Shown piece after piece: positions 16,761 through 25,416 of a stretch of DNA of 64,000 nt; the first letter of the stretch is position 1; each line of letters opens with the position of its first letter. Source of the stretch: Enterococcus mediterraneensis (GTDB lineage: Bacteria; Bacillota; Bacilli; Lactobacillales; Enterococcaceae); NCBI RefSeq assembly GCF_900604485.1, contig NZ_UWOP01000001.1, positions 563,001-627,000 on the forward strand, given 5' to 3'. The translations under genes and the position numbers were made by a program. Under the pieces are notes generated by a model. It saw only the letters and a program-made list of their open reading frames with translations. It ran no database searches and was not told where the DNA came from.

Positions 16761-17966
16761 TTAATTTCCTTTTGCCAAACTTTCTTTATGCTGCTCTTTT
16801 ATAGCATCAAGCAGTGCTTCGTCCCGCAACAAATCTAATGCAGTATCAGCTAAAAGTTCAGCGGCGATAGCAATAGAGGCCAATCCTTTTTTACTGCGGG
16901 CTGCGGCTTTGAATTCTTCGGAATGTCCGGCAATATACTCGTCAGAAATAGAAACTGTCGGTTGGATCGTAGGAATCACTTGGCTGACATTCCCAACATC
17001 AGAAGAACCTAAGCTAGCCCGTTCTGTTGTGTCGATCTCATCTGTCGGTACACCCGCTTCTGCCGCATGATTGAAAAATACTTCATCGAAAAGCGGTGTG
17101 ACGATCACATCATCGACGGCGTTTTGGAATAGGCCGAATTCATAGGAGGTTCCTGTAGCCAGTGCGGCACCTTTTACGATATTTTCGACTTTCTTGTAGA
17201 CCTCATCTAACGTCGCCCGATTTGCTGCCCGCAGATAAAAACGTCCAGCCGCGTATTCCGGTACGACATTCGCCGCTACACCGCCATCTGTGATGATTCC
17301 GTGGATATTGACATCTTTTGGCAGATGCAAACGCAACCCGTTGATGCCATTGAACACTTGAATCAATGCTTCCAGTGCATTGATCCCTTTTTCCGGTGCC
17401 GCAGCAGCATGAGATGCTTTGCCATAGAATTTGATGTCTACTGGATCATTCGCCAATGATTTTGTTGTTTTGCTGTAACGATGTGCAGGATGGACACATA
17501 GCGCCGCATCGACGCCTGTGAAAAAACCTTCGCGGACAAAGCTGCCTTTTGCCGAGCCGTTCTCGCCGCCTTCTTCTCCCGGTGTACCGTAAACCCGGAT
17601 CTCTCCGCCGACTTCATCAATAACCTGTTTCAACGCGCTGGCAGCCAATACCGAATAGGTTCCGAAAAGATTATGTCCGCACGCATGTCCGATTCCCGGC
17701 AATGCGTCAAATTCAGCTAAAAACGCTAAAGTTGGTCCAGATTTTTCAGAACGATAACGGGCGTCAAATCCGGTACGATGACCGGCAACGTCTTTCACAA
17801 CGGAGAATCCTTCTTTTTCCAATTGCTGGATCAATGCGTCGGAAGAATAAAATTCGTAATTGCTGACCTCAGGATGATCATGGATATCTAATGCCAATGT
17901 TTGATATTCAGGCAAACGTTGTTGGATAAATTCCTTGATAGTTGTTTCAAGTGTTGTGGTCGTCAT
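16761..17966 (-). CDS. M20 family amidohydrolase (AbgB/hippurate-hydrolase-like)
   Basis: A 401-residue metal-dependent aminoacyl amidohydrolase of peptidase family M20. Visible motifs are GHACGHNLFGTYS (metal ligands) near residue 92, TPGEEGGENGSAKG (catalytic and metal glutamates) near 128, and a dimerisation/lid domain with SHAAAAPEKGINALEALIQ near 185-205. A final metal histidine lies in AGHSEEFK near 345. Such enzymes deacylate N-acyl or aminobenzoyl amino acids. It is the last gene of the metNIQ-type operon, 12 bases downstream of the binding protein, so it may release methionine or a related amino acid from an imported N-acyl form; that link is inference. Alternative names in this family include N-acetyl-L-amino-acid amidohydrolase. 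Confidence 0.85.
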   Translation of the reverse strand: MTTTTLETTIKEFIQQRLPEYQTLALDIHDHPEVSNYEFYSSDALIQQLEKEGFSVVKDVAGHRTGFDARYRSEKSGPTLAFLAEFDALPGIGHACGHNLFGTYSVLAASALKQVIDEVGGEIRVYGTPGEEGGENGSAKGSFVREGFFTGVDAALCVHPAHRYSKTTKSLANDPVDIKFYGKASHAAAAPEKGINALEALIQVFNGINGLRLHLPKDVNIHGIITDGGVAANVVPEYAAGRFYLRAANRATLDEVYKKVENIVKGAALATGTSYEFGLFQNAVDDVIVTPLFDEVFFNHAAEAGVPTDEIDTTERASLGSSDVGNVSQVIPTIQPTVSISDEYIAGHSEEFKAAARSKKGLASIAIAAELLADTALDLLRDEALLDAIKEQHKESLAKGN

Positions 17967-17978
17967 AAAAAGTTCCTC

Positions 17979-18815
17979 CTATTTTTTACCGAATGTTTCC
18001 CATGCTGGGATGCTTGAGCCTTTGGATGTTTCTTCGATCACTTTTTCGGTTTCTTTTGTTTGATAAGCATCGACGATTTTTTGATAGGTTTTGTTATCCG
18101 CGTCTTCTTTGCGAGCTACGATGATATTGACGTAAGGTCTTGCGTTATCATCGACTGGTTCTAAGAAAATCGCGTCTTTTGTTGGTGTAAAGCCGGCATC
18201 GACCGCTACCCCGCTGTTGATCACTGAAATGTCTACATCGGATAAAGCACGTGCAGTCTGTGACGCATCCAACTCAGAAATTTTCAAATCCAGTTTATTT
18301 TCTGTAATATCTGAGACAGTAGGTGTTTGTTTTTTCGCAGGATCAACCGTGATCAGACCAGCTGTTTGCAGCAGCAATAATGCCCGACCGCCATTTGTCA
18401 CATCGTTAGGAATCGCTACTTTTGCGCCTTTTTTCAACTCATTGACATCTTTGACCTTTTCAGAATAGATACCTAAAGGCGCATTGACGGTATTCCCGAT
18501 GGAAACAAGATCTGTACCATGTTCTTTGTTGTAATTATCTAAGAAAAATTGATGTTGGAAAGAATTCAAATCAATGGAGCCGTCCGCTAATGCGGCATTG
18601 GGCTGATTATAGTCGGTAAATTTCACATATTCCAAGTTGATCCCTTCGTTTTTCAAGCGATCTTTCACATCATCCCAGACATCGGTATCAGAACCGATCA
18701 CACCTAATTTGACGGTGGTTTCTTTTGCTTCCGATGCTTTTCCTTGATTGCTGCACCCTGCTGCCAATGCTAGAAAAGCGATTGCTGCAACTGCGATTTT
18801 TAAATATTTTTTCAT
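17979..18815 (-). CDS. metQ: Methionine-type ABC transporter binding lipoprotein
   Basis: An NlpA/MetQ family lipoprotein, 278 residues. The signal peptide ends in the lipobox LAAGC (lipidated Cys near residue 21), followed by the linker SNQGKASEAKE. The domain begins VKLGVIGSDTDVWDDVKDRL, and family motifs such as DLNSFQHQFFLDNYNKEHG near 80-98 are clear. It binds methionine (or a related amino acid or dipeptide) outside the membrane and delivers it to MetI/MetN. The operon leader with ATG-type specifier candidates in the T-boxes supports methionine as ligand. Confidence 0.88.
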   Translation of the reverse strand: MKKYLKIAVAAIAFLALAAGCSNQGKASEAKETTVKLGVIGSDTDVWDDVKDRLKNEGINLEYVKFTDYNQPNAALADGSIDLNSFQHQFFLDNYNKEHGTDLVSIGNTVNAPLGIYSEKVKDVNELKKGAKVAIPNDVTNGGRALLLLQTAGLITVDPAKKQTPTVSDITENKLDLKISELDASQTARALSDVDISVINSGVAVDAGFTPTKDAIFLEPVDDNARPYVNIIVARKEDADNKTYQKIVDAYQTKETEKVIEETSKGSSIPAWETFGKK

Positions 18816-18829
18816 GTGATTTCCTCCAA

Positions 18830-19510
18830 TTAATGACTGATTTTTTTGATAAGAAGATTGCTGATAAACTGACTGATAAATACCAGCAGCAAGATTAGTA
18901 ATGTAGCGACGATCGTGACATCCGTTTGGAATCGATTGTAGCCTCTTGAAATGGCGAGATTACCAAGTCCTCCGGCACCGACTGCTCCCGCCATCGTTGT
19001 CAGGCCGATCACATTGATGATAGTCACCGCAGACACTCGGACGATGCCCGGCAGGCCTTCCACTAAATACACCCGGAAAATAATTCCTATCGGCGAAGTT
19101 CCCATCGCTTGTGCCGCTTCGATGACGCCTGGATCAACTTCCAGCAGCGCATTTTCGATTTGACGGGCAAAAAATGGAATCACACCGATGATCAGCGGAA
19201 CCAACGCGGCCTTTTCCCCAATCGTCGTTCCTACGATGAAACGAGTCGTGATTGCCAACAGCGACAATAAAATGATAAACGGAATCGAACGGACGACATT
19301 GATCAATTTGTCGAGTAGTTCGTAAACGATCCGCTGTTGCAGAATACCTTTCGGCCGTGTCACAACTAAAACGACGCCTAACAAGATCCCTAACACACCT
19401 GCGATTAATGCTGTCCAAAAGGTCATATATAATGTTTGTTTGGTTGCTTCGATAAATTCATCAGGAATACTGATGACATTCGGGAAAAAACGTTCAAAAA
19501 ATCCATTCAT
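18830..19510 (-). CDS. metI: Methionine-type ABC transporter permease
   Basis: A MetI-type permease, 226 residues with five predicted transmembrane helices. The ATPase-contact EAA loop is EAAQAMGTSPIGIIFRVYLVEGLPGIV near residues 132-158, and AGAVGAGGLGNLAISRGY near 176-193 is typical of the family. It forms the membrane channel with MetN as motor. The start follows the metN stop by one base, so the two are coupled. Confidence 0.92.
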   Translation of the reverse strand: MNGFFERFFPNVISIPDEFIEATKQTLYMTFWTALIAGVLGILLGVVLVVTRPKGILQQRIVYELLDKLINVVRSIPFIILLSLLAITTRFIVGTTIGEKAALVPLIIGVIPFFARQIENALLEVDPGVIEAAQAMGTSPIGIIFRVYLVEGLPGIVRVSAVTIINVIGLTTMAGAVGAGGLGNLAISRGYNRFQTDVTIVATLLILLLVFISQFISNLLIKKISH

Positions 19511-19511
19511 T

Positions 19512-20582
19512 TTAGTTGCCTCCTTCCGCTGAAACCAAAAGATGTTCTATGTTTTCAGGACGTTTTAAAATATTGGTATAAACACCTTGTGTGTTCAAAT
19601 AATGAAGTGCCTGCTGTCTTTGTCGGCTTTCGCCGCTTAATGTGACGATCAGACTGCCGATCGGGATTTGTTGCAAGATTTCGATATTGCCGTATAAAAT
19701 ATTCGTCGTGACTTGATAGCGGCTATAAAGCTGTGCAATCAACGGTTCGCTGGTCTGGTCGCCTACATAAGACAGCTCTACCAACCATTCATTGCTCTTC
19801 AAGTCAGCAAATTTCGGATTAGTTAGGATCGTTTCCAATGCTTGATCGATATGAGTGGCGGTCCGGATAAATTCTTTCGTTAATTCATTGCGAGGCTGGC
19901 TGAAAATCTGAACGCTGCTGCCTTGTTCAATGATCTGTCCGCTTTCCATCACAGCGACTTTATTACAGATTTCTTTGACTACCTGCATCTCATGAGTAAT
20001 CAGAACGATCGTCAATCCCAGCCGCTGATTGACCTCTTTTAAAAGGGCTAAGATTTGGAAAGTCGTTTTAGGATCCAACGCGCTGGTAGCTTCATCACAC
20101 AGCAAGATCTCCGGGTCATTCGCTAAAGCCCGGGCGATCGCAACCCGCTGTTTTTGACCGCCGGATAATTGATTGGGATAGGCATCTTTTTTATCAGACA
20201 GTCCTACCAGCTCCAACAGCTCAGTGACTTTTTGATGACGTTCCTGTTTCGATTTTCCAGAATAGCGTAAGGGAAAATCAACGTTATCAAAAATCGTGCG
20301 GCTCTTCATAAGATTGAAATGCTGAAAGATCATACCGATCTTTTTCCGCTTGTCACGGAGCTGTTTGGCTGTAAGATTAGTAAAATCTGTGCCGTCGATC
20401 AGAACGTTGCCTTCTGTCGGCCGCTGCAAGAGATTGATCACTCGGACCAATGTGCTTTTTCCTGCTCCTGAGTATCCGACGATTCCATAGATATCGCCTC
20501 GTTCAATCGTGAGATCCACTTTTTTTACCGCTTGGATCTGTGACGGCTGAAAGGTGACAGTGATGTCTTTTAATTCAATCAT
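19512..20582 (-). CDS. metN: Methionine-type ABC transporter ATP-binding protein
   Basis: A MetN-family ATPase of 356 residues. The ABC domain has Walker [13 protein letters not shown] near residue 39, signature [14 protein letters not shown] near 141, and Walker [13 protein letters not shown] near 161. The C-terminal NIL (ACT-like) domain, about 270-350, binds methionine in the family and inhibits transport. The start at 20582 ([11 protein letters not shown]) is chosen because TGGAGGA lies nine bases upstream. An apparent extension to 20660 would begin inside the T-box terminator. It is the first gene after the tandem T-box leader. Confidence 0.93.
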   Translation of the reverse strand: MIELKDITVTFQPSQIQAVKKVDLTIERGDIYGIVGYSGAGKSTLVRVINLLQRPTEGNVLIDGTDFTNLTAKQLRDKRKKIGMIFQHFNLMKSRTIFDNVDFPLRYSGKSKQERHQKVTELLELVGLSDKKDAYPNQLSGGQKQRVAIARALANDPEILLCDEATSALDPKTTFQILALLKEVNQRLGLTIVLITHEMQVVKEICNKVAVMESGQIIEQGSSVQIFSQPRNELTKEFIRTATHIDQALETILTNPKFADLKSNEWLVELSYVGDQTSEPLIAQLYSRYQVTTNILYGNIEILQQIPIGSLIVTLSGESRQRQQALHYLNTQGVYTNILKRPENIEHLLVSAEGGN

Positions 20583-20643
20583 TTTTTTCTCCTCCATTGT
20601 TTTTTTAGCGGCAACTTTTCGTTTTGAGATGCTTACGACTAAC

Positions 20644-20930
20644 AAAAAAAGCATCCTCAAGCCAGCGACAGATTCACTGACTTGAGGACGCTTTTTTGCG
20701 TGTTACCACCTCATTTTAAGCTGTACTCGCATACAGCTCCTCTTCAAGTACGATCATACTCTAGCGCGATATCGGGCGCCCCCGTCACCGTCTTACAATA
20801 TTCACTATTGCTCGGGATGATACACTCCATGACCATTTTCCAAAAATGCCCTTTTGCTTCTTCTCAGCTAACGAAGCTCTCTGTTGAAAAGTTTCTTTTT
20901 GTACTTATCATTTCGTTGTGCATAAATTAT
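20644..20930 (-). ncRNA. T-box riboswitch, promoter-distal copy (probable Met)
   Basis: On the minus strand the conserved T-box GGTGGTAACACG is at 20710-20699. It forms an antiterminator with TGAGG/CCTCA and ACGC/GCGT flanking the UGGU-containing bulge. The mutually exclusive terminator pairs GCGTCCTCAAG (20691-20681) with CTTGAGGATGC (20661-20651), followed by seven T. Stem I can be drawn with TGATA/TATCA at the base, CAAAAA/TTTTTG, CTTTT/AAAAG and an apical hairpin preceded by AGAGAG. The specifier region reads GAAAATGG, giving ATG (Met) at 20836-20834; a second ATG is at 20830-20828. UGGU would match a tRNA discriminator A, consistent with tRNA-Met. Confidence 0.85.
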
Positions 20931-21203
20931 AAAAAAAGCCCTTTTACCGGACGAACCGATAAAAGGACGAATACTCGTGTTACCACCTTTTGTTTAGAAG
21001 ATCTCTCTTCCCTCAGCCCAACATCTTTGCAGAGATTGGTGTTTCTTTTAACGGTGAAACGCTCCGAGCCTGCCTACCTATCGACATGCTGCCCTCCAAG
21101 GCCATTTTTCCACTTTTCTGACATGACGTTTTCCACCAGCCAACGTCTCTCTTTGATGCGTCCAAGCGTACTTTCCTTTTCTTCGGGACTATTTTCTTAT
21201 TGC
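20931..21203 (-). ncRNA. T-box riboswitch, promoter-proximal copy (probable Met)
   Basis: A second complete T-box element precedes the first. Its T-box GGTGGTAACACG is at 20987-20976. Antiterminator arms are AAAAGG/CCTTTT and ACGA/TCGT around the UGGU bulge. The terminator pairs CCTTTTATCGG with CCGGTAAAAGG (about 20966-20940), followed by seven T. An upper stem-I hairpin follows AGAGAG (ACGT...ACGT, about 21145-21125), and a stem III with ATCTCT/AGAGAT is visible. The specifier region GAAAAATGG aligns with that of the other copy and offers ATG at 21105-21103. The lower part of stem I did not fold clearly by eye, so the specifier is tentative. Confidence 0.8.
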
Positions 21204-21207
21204 CGTT

Positions 21208-21236
21208 AATTTACAGGACTTTTCAGAAAATGTCAA
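21208..21236 (-). promoter_or_regulatory. Promoter of the T-box/metNIQ operon
   Basis: TTGACA (21231-21236) and TAAATT (21208-21213) are separated by 17 bases on the minus strand. Transcription would start near 21203, just before the first T-box leader. Confidence 0.8.
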
Positions 21237-21285
21237 CTGCTTTATTTTATTTTTTTGAAAAATACCTGCTTTCCATGGAATTTTT

Positions 21286-23301
21286 TTATCCCTTTTTTGC
21301 TTCTGGTGTGATGATTTTAACGGCAAATGGCGCAAGTTCTACTGTACCCGTCAATGATTGATCCGTTAATAGATCTACTCCTTCGACTGGCAATGTCACC
21401 GCTATCGTCTCGTTAGTATGATTCAATAGAAAATGATAGGTTTGATCTTTTTTCACCCGCGTTTTCCATTCGACTCCTTCTGGTAATGAATAAGCGGGGA
21501 TTGCCATATCATTCAGCACGATATCAAAAAATTCACGCATTCCTTCTCTTGAAAGCATTGTTCCAACATAATAAGCTTTTCCCTCGCCCCTTTGGTGAGT
21601 GGTGATGACCGGCGTATCTTGATAAAATTCTCCTTTGCCGTATGTTGCCAGAACATCAGCAGTATCAGGATGAATAATATCGCAAAGCATCCGGCAATCG
21701 CAAGTAGTTCCATTTTGGAAAACGACCTGATAACTTTTTTCAGGAGGCAACGCATCAAATTCTTCGACCCAGATTCCCAGTGTTTCCTTTAATGGACCAG
21801 GATACCCGCCTAGATGGACATTATCTGTCTCATCTACTAACCCGCTCATCATCGTTGTGACAAATTTTCCGCCTTTGGTAACGTAAGCGTCGATTTTTTG
21901 CACTTGTTCTTGATTGATCATATACAAGCAAGGTGCGATCACCAGATCATATTTCTCAAAGCTGCTGTTCAGAGAAATCATATCCACATCGATATTCCGC
22001 GCAAACAATTCCTGATAGTAATGATGGATTTGTTCCACGTATCGCAACTCGATAGTCGGACCGCTGGTGTATTCTAACGCCCAATAATTCGCCCAATCAA
22101 AAATGATTCCGACTTTGGCTGGTGTCATAGCGTCTAGTAACTTATCCCCCAACTTTTCTAATTCACGGCCGAGTTCCGCTGTTTCTCGGAAGACGCGAGT
22201 ATGTTCGTGTCCTACGTGTTCGATCACCGCTCCATGAAATTTTTCGCAAGCCCCAACTGAACGTCTCAGTTGAAAGAACTGAACCGTATCGGCTCCATGA
22301 GCAACTGCTTGATAGCTCATATTTTTCATTTGTCCAGGGCGTTTCAATGAGTTATAGGGCTGCCAATTTTGCTGACTTGGTGTCTGTTCCATCAGCATAA
22401 AGGATTGGCCGTCTTTCAATCCCCGCATCAAATCATGGCACATCGCGGTCATACTGACAGGCGTATCATAACTTGGATAATTATCCCATGAAACGATATC
22501 CATCTCTTTTGCCCACTTGAAATAGTCCAACCCTTTATAGGTTCCCATCAAATTTGTTGTGATCGGTGTTTCGGGATCATAAAAACGAATCGCTCTTTTT
22601 TCATCCGTGAAATTTCGCAATAGCGAATCTGACATGAATCGGCGATAGTCGATAGAGATTCCTGCAAAGGCTGTTTTTTCTTGTCCGATGGCATCTCCTA
22701 ACGCGTTCGGCACGACAACGTCTTCCCATGAAGAAAGCGTGTGTCCCCAAAAAGTCATATTCCACGCCCGATTCAATGCCTCGATAGTATGATACTTTTT
22801 CTTTAGCCATACTTGAAATTCTTTAGCACAATTTTCGCAGTAACATTCTCCCCCGTATTCATTGGAGATGTGCCAACAAACCACATTTTCTAGTCCGCCG
22901 TAGCGTTCTGCTAATTTTCCCGCTAATTTTTTACTGTATTTTCGAAACGTTGGACTGTTAGGACAGGCGTTGTGACGATGACCGAATTTATGGGGGCGAC
23001 CTTCAAAATCCGTTCGATTAACGTCAGGGTAACGACGGCTCATCCAGGCAGGAAGTGCAGCAGTAGAAGTAGCTAGGACGATTTGATAGTTATGTTCGGT
23101 TAGCATGGTCACGATTTTATCTAATGTTGAAAAATCATAGGTCATTTCATCAGGCTGCAGCTGTGCCCATGAAAATACATTGATTGTTGCTGAATTGATC
23201 TTTGCTAAGTTGAGAATCCGCATATCCTCTACCCAAACTTCTTCCGGCCATTGTTCGGGATTGTAGTCGCCGCCGAACAACATATTTTTAAAAAAAGACA
23301 T
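21286..23301 (-). CDS. GH42 beta-galactosidase
   Basis: A retaining beta-galactosidase of family GH42, 671 residues. The N-terminal TIM barrel starts MLFGGDYNPEQWPEEVW. The acid/base glutamate is in CWHISNEYGGECYCENC near residue 147, with the adjacent cysteines forming the family zinc cluster. The nucleophile glutamate is in FMLMEQTPSQQNW near 308. The middle domain is the trimerisation Rossmann-like domain (about 395-600), and a small C-terminal beta domain ends the protein. The start at 23301 is set by GGAGGAGTAAGA. No signal peptide is present, so it hydrolyses internalised galactosides. GH42 enzymes often prefer beta-galactosides from plants or galacto-oligosaccharides over lactose. It is divergent from an AraC-type regulator. 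Confidence 0.94.
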   Translation of the reverse strand: MSFFKNMLFGGDYNPEQWPEEVWVEDMRILNLAKINSATINVFSWAQLQPDEMTYDFSTLDKIVTMLTEHNYQIVLATSTAALPAWMSRRYPDVNRTDFEGRPHKFGHRHNACPNSPTFRKYSKKLAGKLAERYGGLENVVCWHISNEYGGECYCENCAKEFQVWLKKKYHTIEALNRAWNMTFWGHTLSSWEDVVVPNALGDAIGQEKTAFAGISIDYRRFMSDSLLRNFTDEKRAIRFYDPETPITTNLMGTYKGLDYFKWAKEMDIVSWDNYPSYDTPVSMTAMCHDLMRGLKDGQSFMLMEQTPSQQNWQPYNSLKRPGQMKNMSYQAVAHGADTVQFFQLRRSVGACEKFHGAVIEHVGHEHTRVFRETAELGRELEKLGDKLLDAMTPAKVGIIFDWANYWALEYTSGPTIELRYVEQIHHYYQELFARNIDVDMISLNSSFEKYDLVIAPCLYMINQEQVQKIDAYVTKGGKFVTTMMSGLVDETDNVHLGGYPGPLKETLGIWVEEFDALPPEKSYQVVFQNGTTCDCRMLCDIIHPDTADVLATYGKGEFYQDTPVITTHQRGEGKAYYVGTMLSREGMREFFDIVLNDMAIPAYSLPEGVEWKTRVKKDQTYHFLLNHTNETIAVTLPVEGVDLLTDQSLTGTVELAPFAVKIITPEAKKG

Positions 23302-23354
23302 TCTTACTCCTCCTCGTAAGCGCTGTTCCATTTTTTGATGAAGCAGCGCATTTG

Positions 23355-23383
23355 TGATTTCGCTTTCATTTTATCATGGGAAA
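23355..23383 (-). promoter_or_regulatory. Extended -10 and cre-like site upstream of GH42 gene
   Basis: On the minus strand TGATAAAAT (about 23370-23378) is an extended -10, followed at once by TGAAAGCGAAATCA (23368-23355), which matches the cre consensus at 12 of 14 positions. Control by CcpA is possible but not certain. Confidence 0.4.
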
Positions 23384-23448
23384 GTGTTAAAATAATCACA
23401 GGATTCTCTTCAATTCTATAAAAATATGAAACAAAAGCAGGTGTTTAT

Positions 23449-24255
23449 ATGCGCTATGTATTCAACCGAAAAGATCCCACACTTCCTCTCGTGATCGATA
23501 GTGTAGGGACACATTGGGAACAGGAGCCTATCAAAAGACCTCAAGGATATCCTTATATCCATTGGCTTCATACACAAGAAGGTGCCGGGAGTGTCACGAT
23601 CAATGGAGAAACATTTATTTTAGAAAAAAATACAAGTATCTTAATCAATCGCGATATTCCCCACGAATATGTGCAGCTGTCGGAGCAGTGGATCACAGCC
23701 TACTTTACTTTTGGTGGAGCCCTTGCCGCAGAAATACTCGCGCTTTTAGGAATCGCTGATTATTTAGTACTCGACAAACCGTTGCCGGAACTGAATCAGT
23801 TTATTGAACATCTAGCAGCGGCAATCGATGCGGATGACCCCGCGGCTTCTTTGAAAACATCTGGAATGATCTATTCTTTTTTGATGCTGATCAAAGAAGT
23901 TACTGTCACTCACCCTCGTAAAAATCAACGCCGTTTATTAATCCAGCCCCTCATCCAGTACATGAATATAAATTATGCAAAACCGATTCGAAACGAAGAG
24001 CTGGCAAAACTGGTTGGTTACAGCCCTCAATATGTTTCCAAGATCTTTAAAGAATGTTATCAGCTCTCGCCTTATCAATATTTATTGGAGCTGCGACTGC
24101 GAAAAGCGAAAGAATTATTAGTCAATGAGCCTCTGCTTTCGATCCAAGAAGTGAGTGAACAAGTAGGCTTCAACGATGTCAGCTATTTCATTGCCGCATT
24201 TAAACATAGCGAACAGATGACACCGCGCAAGTTTCGGCAATTTTATTATGGTTAA
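23449..24255 (+). CDS. AraC family transcriptional regulator
   Basis: A 268-residue regulator. The N-terminal AraC-type cupin (about 10-140) includes RPQGYPYIHWLHTQEGAGSV. The C-terminal double HTH (about 165-265) has NEELAKLVGYSPQYVSKIFKE as the first HTH and LSIQEVSEQVGFNDVSYFIAAF as the second. It is divergent from the GH42 beta-galactosidase with about 150 bases between the starts, which suggests it activates that gene in response to a galactoside; the ligand is inference. Confidence 0.85.
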   Translation: MRYVFNRKDPTLPLVIDSVGTHWEQEPIKRPQGYPYIHWLHTQEGAGSVTINGETFILEKNTSILINRDIPHEYVQLSEQWITAYFTFGGALAAEILALLGIADYLVLDKPLPELNQFIEHLAAAIDADDPAASLKTSGMIYSFLMLIKEVTVTHPRKNQRRLLIQPLIQYMNINYAKPIRNEELAKLVGYSPQYVSKIFKECYQLSPYQYLLELRLRKAKELLVNEPLLSIQEVSEQVGFNDVSYFIAAFKHSEQMTPRKFRQFYYG

Positions 24256-24360
24256 ACGTGGAGCACACATCATTTTACCGCATCAAGGAGATCATCTTGT
24301 ACCGTATCAGTATCTAAGATCCAAACGTGGATTAACTTGATAGATGTATACCGCTCCTTA

Positions 24361-25281
24361 TCAATCGATCGTAAACCCATAGCCGCGAATATGCTCCTTC
24401 AGCCGCTGCAAATAATCCTGAGCGATGGGGCTGAGTTCAACTTGACGCTGCTTTAACCAGCCGATAGTGATAGTATCCGCCACCTCTAAGGGAATCGCGA
24501 CGATTTTATCATCGTTCAATTCGCTGCTGATGATCCCGGAGCTGATCGTATAGCCGTTCAGCCCTACCATCAGATTAAAAATCGTGGCGCGATCGCTGAC
24601 CTTGATATTCATCTTGCGATCCAATGTGCTGAGAATCTCTTCAGCGAAATAAAAAGAATTCACATCTCCCTGTTCATAAGAAAGATAAGGATAGTCCGTC
24701 AAGTCTTCCAGTTTGACGGATCTTTTCTTGGTCAATGGATTTTCGCGGCTGACAAAGACGTGAGGCAATGCAGTGAATAATGGCGTAAATTCCAGATTTT
24801 TTTCTTTGAATAATTTTTGCATCACCTGCCGATTGAAATTGTTCAAATATAAGATCCCCAATTCGCTTTTGAAGCTGGTGACATCCTCCAAGATATTCTG
24901 TGTTTCTGTTTCTCTTAACGTAAATTGATATTCCGCGGCGTTGACATTGCGGATCAATTCCACAAAGGCGTGGACCACGAAGGCATAATGCTGGGCGGAG
25001 ACTGAGAAAGCATGTTTCCGCGGTGTCTTTTGTTTGTATTTTTCTTCCATCAGGTTGACTTGATCCAGTATTTGTCGGGCATAAAGCATAAATTCCCGAC
25101 CGTCATCCGTCAACGTCACTCCCATCTTATTCCGCAAAAGCAGTTGGATCCCCATCTCATTTTCCAGTTCCTTGATGGCATTGGACAGACTGGGCTGAGT
25201 CAAAAACAGTTCTTTCGCCGCTTCATTGATCGACCCATGAGCGACGATTTTTTCTAAATAAACTAATTGTTGAATACGCAT
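24361..25281 (-). CDS. LysR family regulator (MetR/MtaR-like)
   Basis: A 306-residue LysR-type regulator. The N-terminal winged HTH is MRIQQLVYLEKIVAHGSINEAAKELFLTQPSLSNAIKELE, shown by its elements GSINEAAKELF and QPSLSNAIKEL, and the effector-binding periplasmic-protein-like domain occupies about 95-300. It is divergent from metE, and the gap holds a perfect MET-box palindrome of the type bound by MtaR/MetR regulators in Streptococcaceae. That makes it the probable activator of metE-metF. The coinducer (homocysteine or O-acetylserine in relatives) cannot be told from sequence. Confidence 0.85.
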   Translation of the reverse strand: MRIQQLVYLEKIVAHGSINEAAKELFLTQPSLSNAIKELENEMGIQLLLRNKMGVTLTDDGREFMLYARQILDQVNLMEEKYKQKTPRKHAFSVSAQHYAFVVHAFVELIRNVNAAEYQFTLRETETQNILEDVTSFKSELGILYLNNFNRQVMQKLFKEKNLEFTPLFTALPHVFVSRENPLTKKRSVKLEDLTDYPYLSYEQGDVNSFYFAEEILSTLDRKMNIKVSDRATIFNLMVGLNGYTISSGIISSELNDDKIVAIPLEVADTITIGWLKQRQVELSPIAQDYLQRLKEHIRGYGFTID

Positions 25282-25302
25282 TGGTGACCTCCATTGATTT
25301 TT

Positions 25303-25336
25303 TATAGTTTACTCCAAGTTATAGTTAAAAACTATA
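25303..25336 (+). promoter_or_regulatory. MET-box operator (TATAGTT-N3-AACTATA) plus half-site
   Basis: A perfect palindrome TATAGTTAAAAACTATA occupies 25320-25336, identical to the published MET-box pattern for MtaR-type LysR regulators. A further half-site TATAGTT lies at 25303-25309, 17 bases away and in the same phase of two helical turns. It lies between the divergent LysR gene and metE. Confidence 0.8.
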
Positions 25337-25416
25337 ACCAATGATTGTTTTTTTCAGTTATCCAAAAAAAAGAAACCGTGATAGCTTATTGTCTAACAAC
25401 AAAAGGAGGATTTTTT

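Noticed and set aside
23311-23335. Second cre-like sequence near the GH42 start (GAACAGCGCTTAC)
   Set aside because: It needs an extra base to match the consensus and overlaps the ribosome binding site region; the site at 23355-23368 is better.
24256-24360. Direct repeat AAACGTGGA between the AraC and LysR genes
   Set aside because: Nine bases repeated twice in about 70 bases with no symmetry or U-run; no clear terminator or operator could be assigned.
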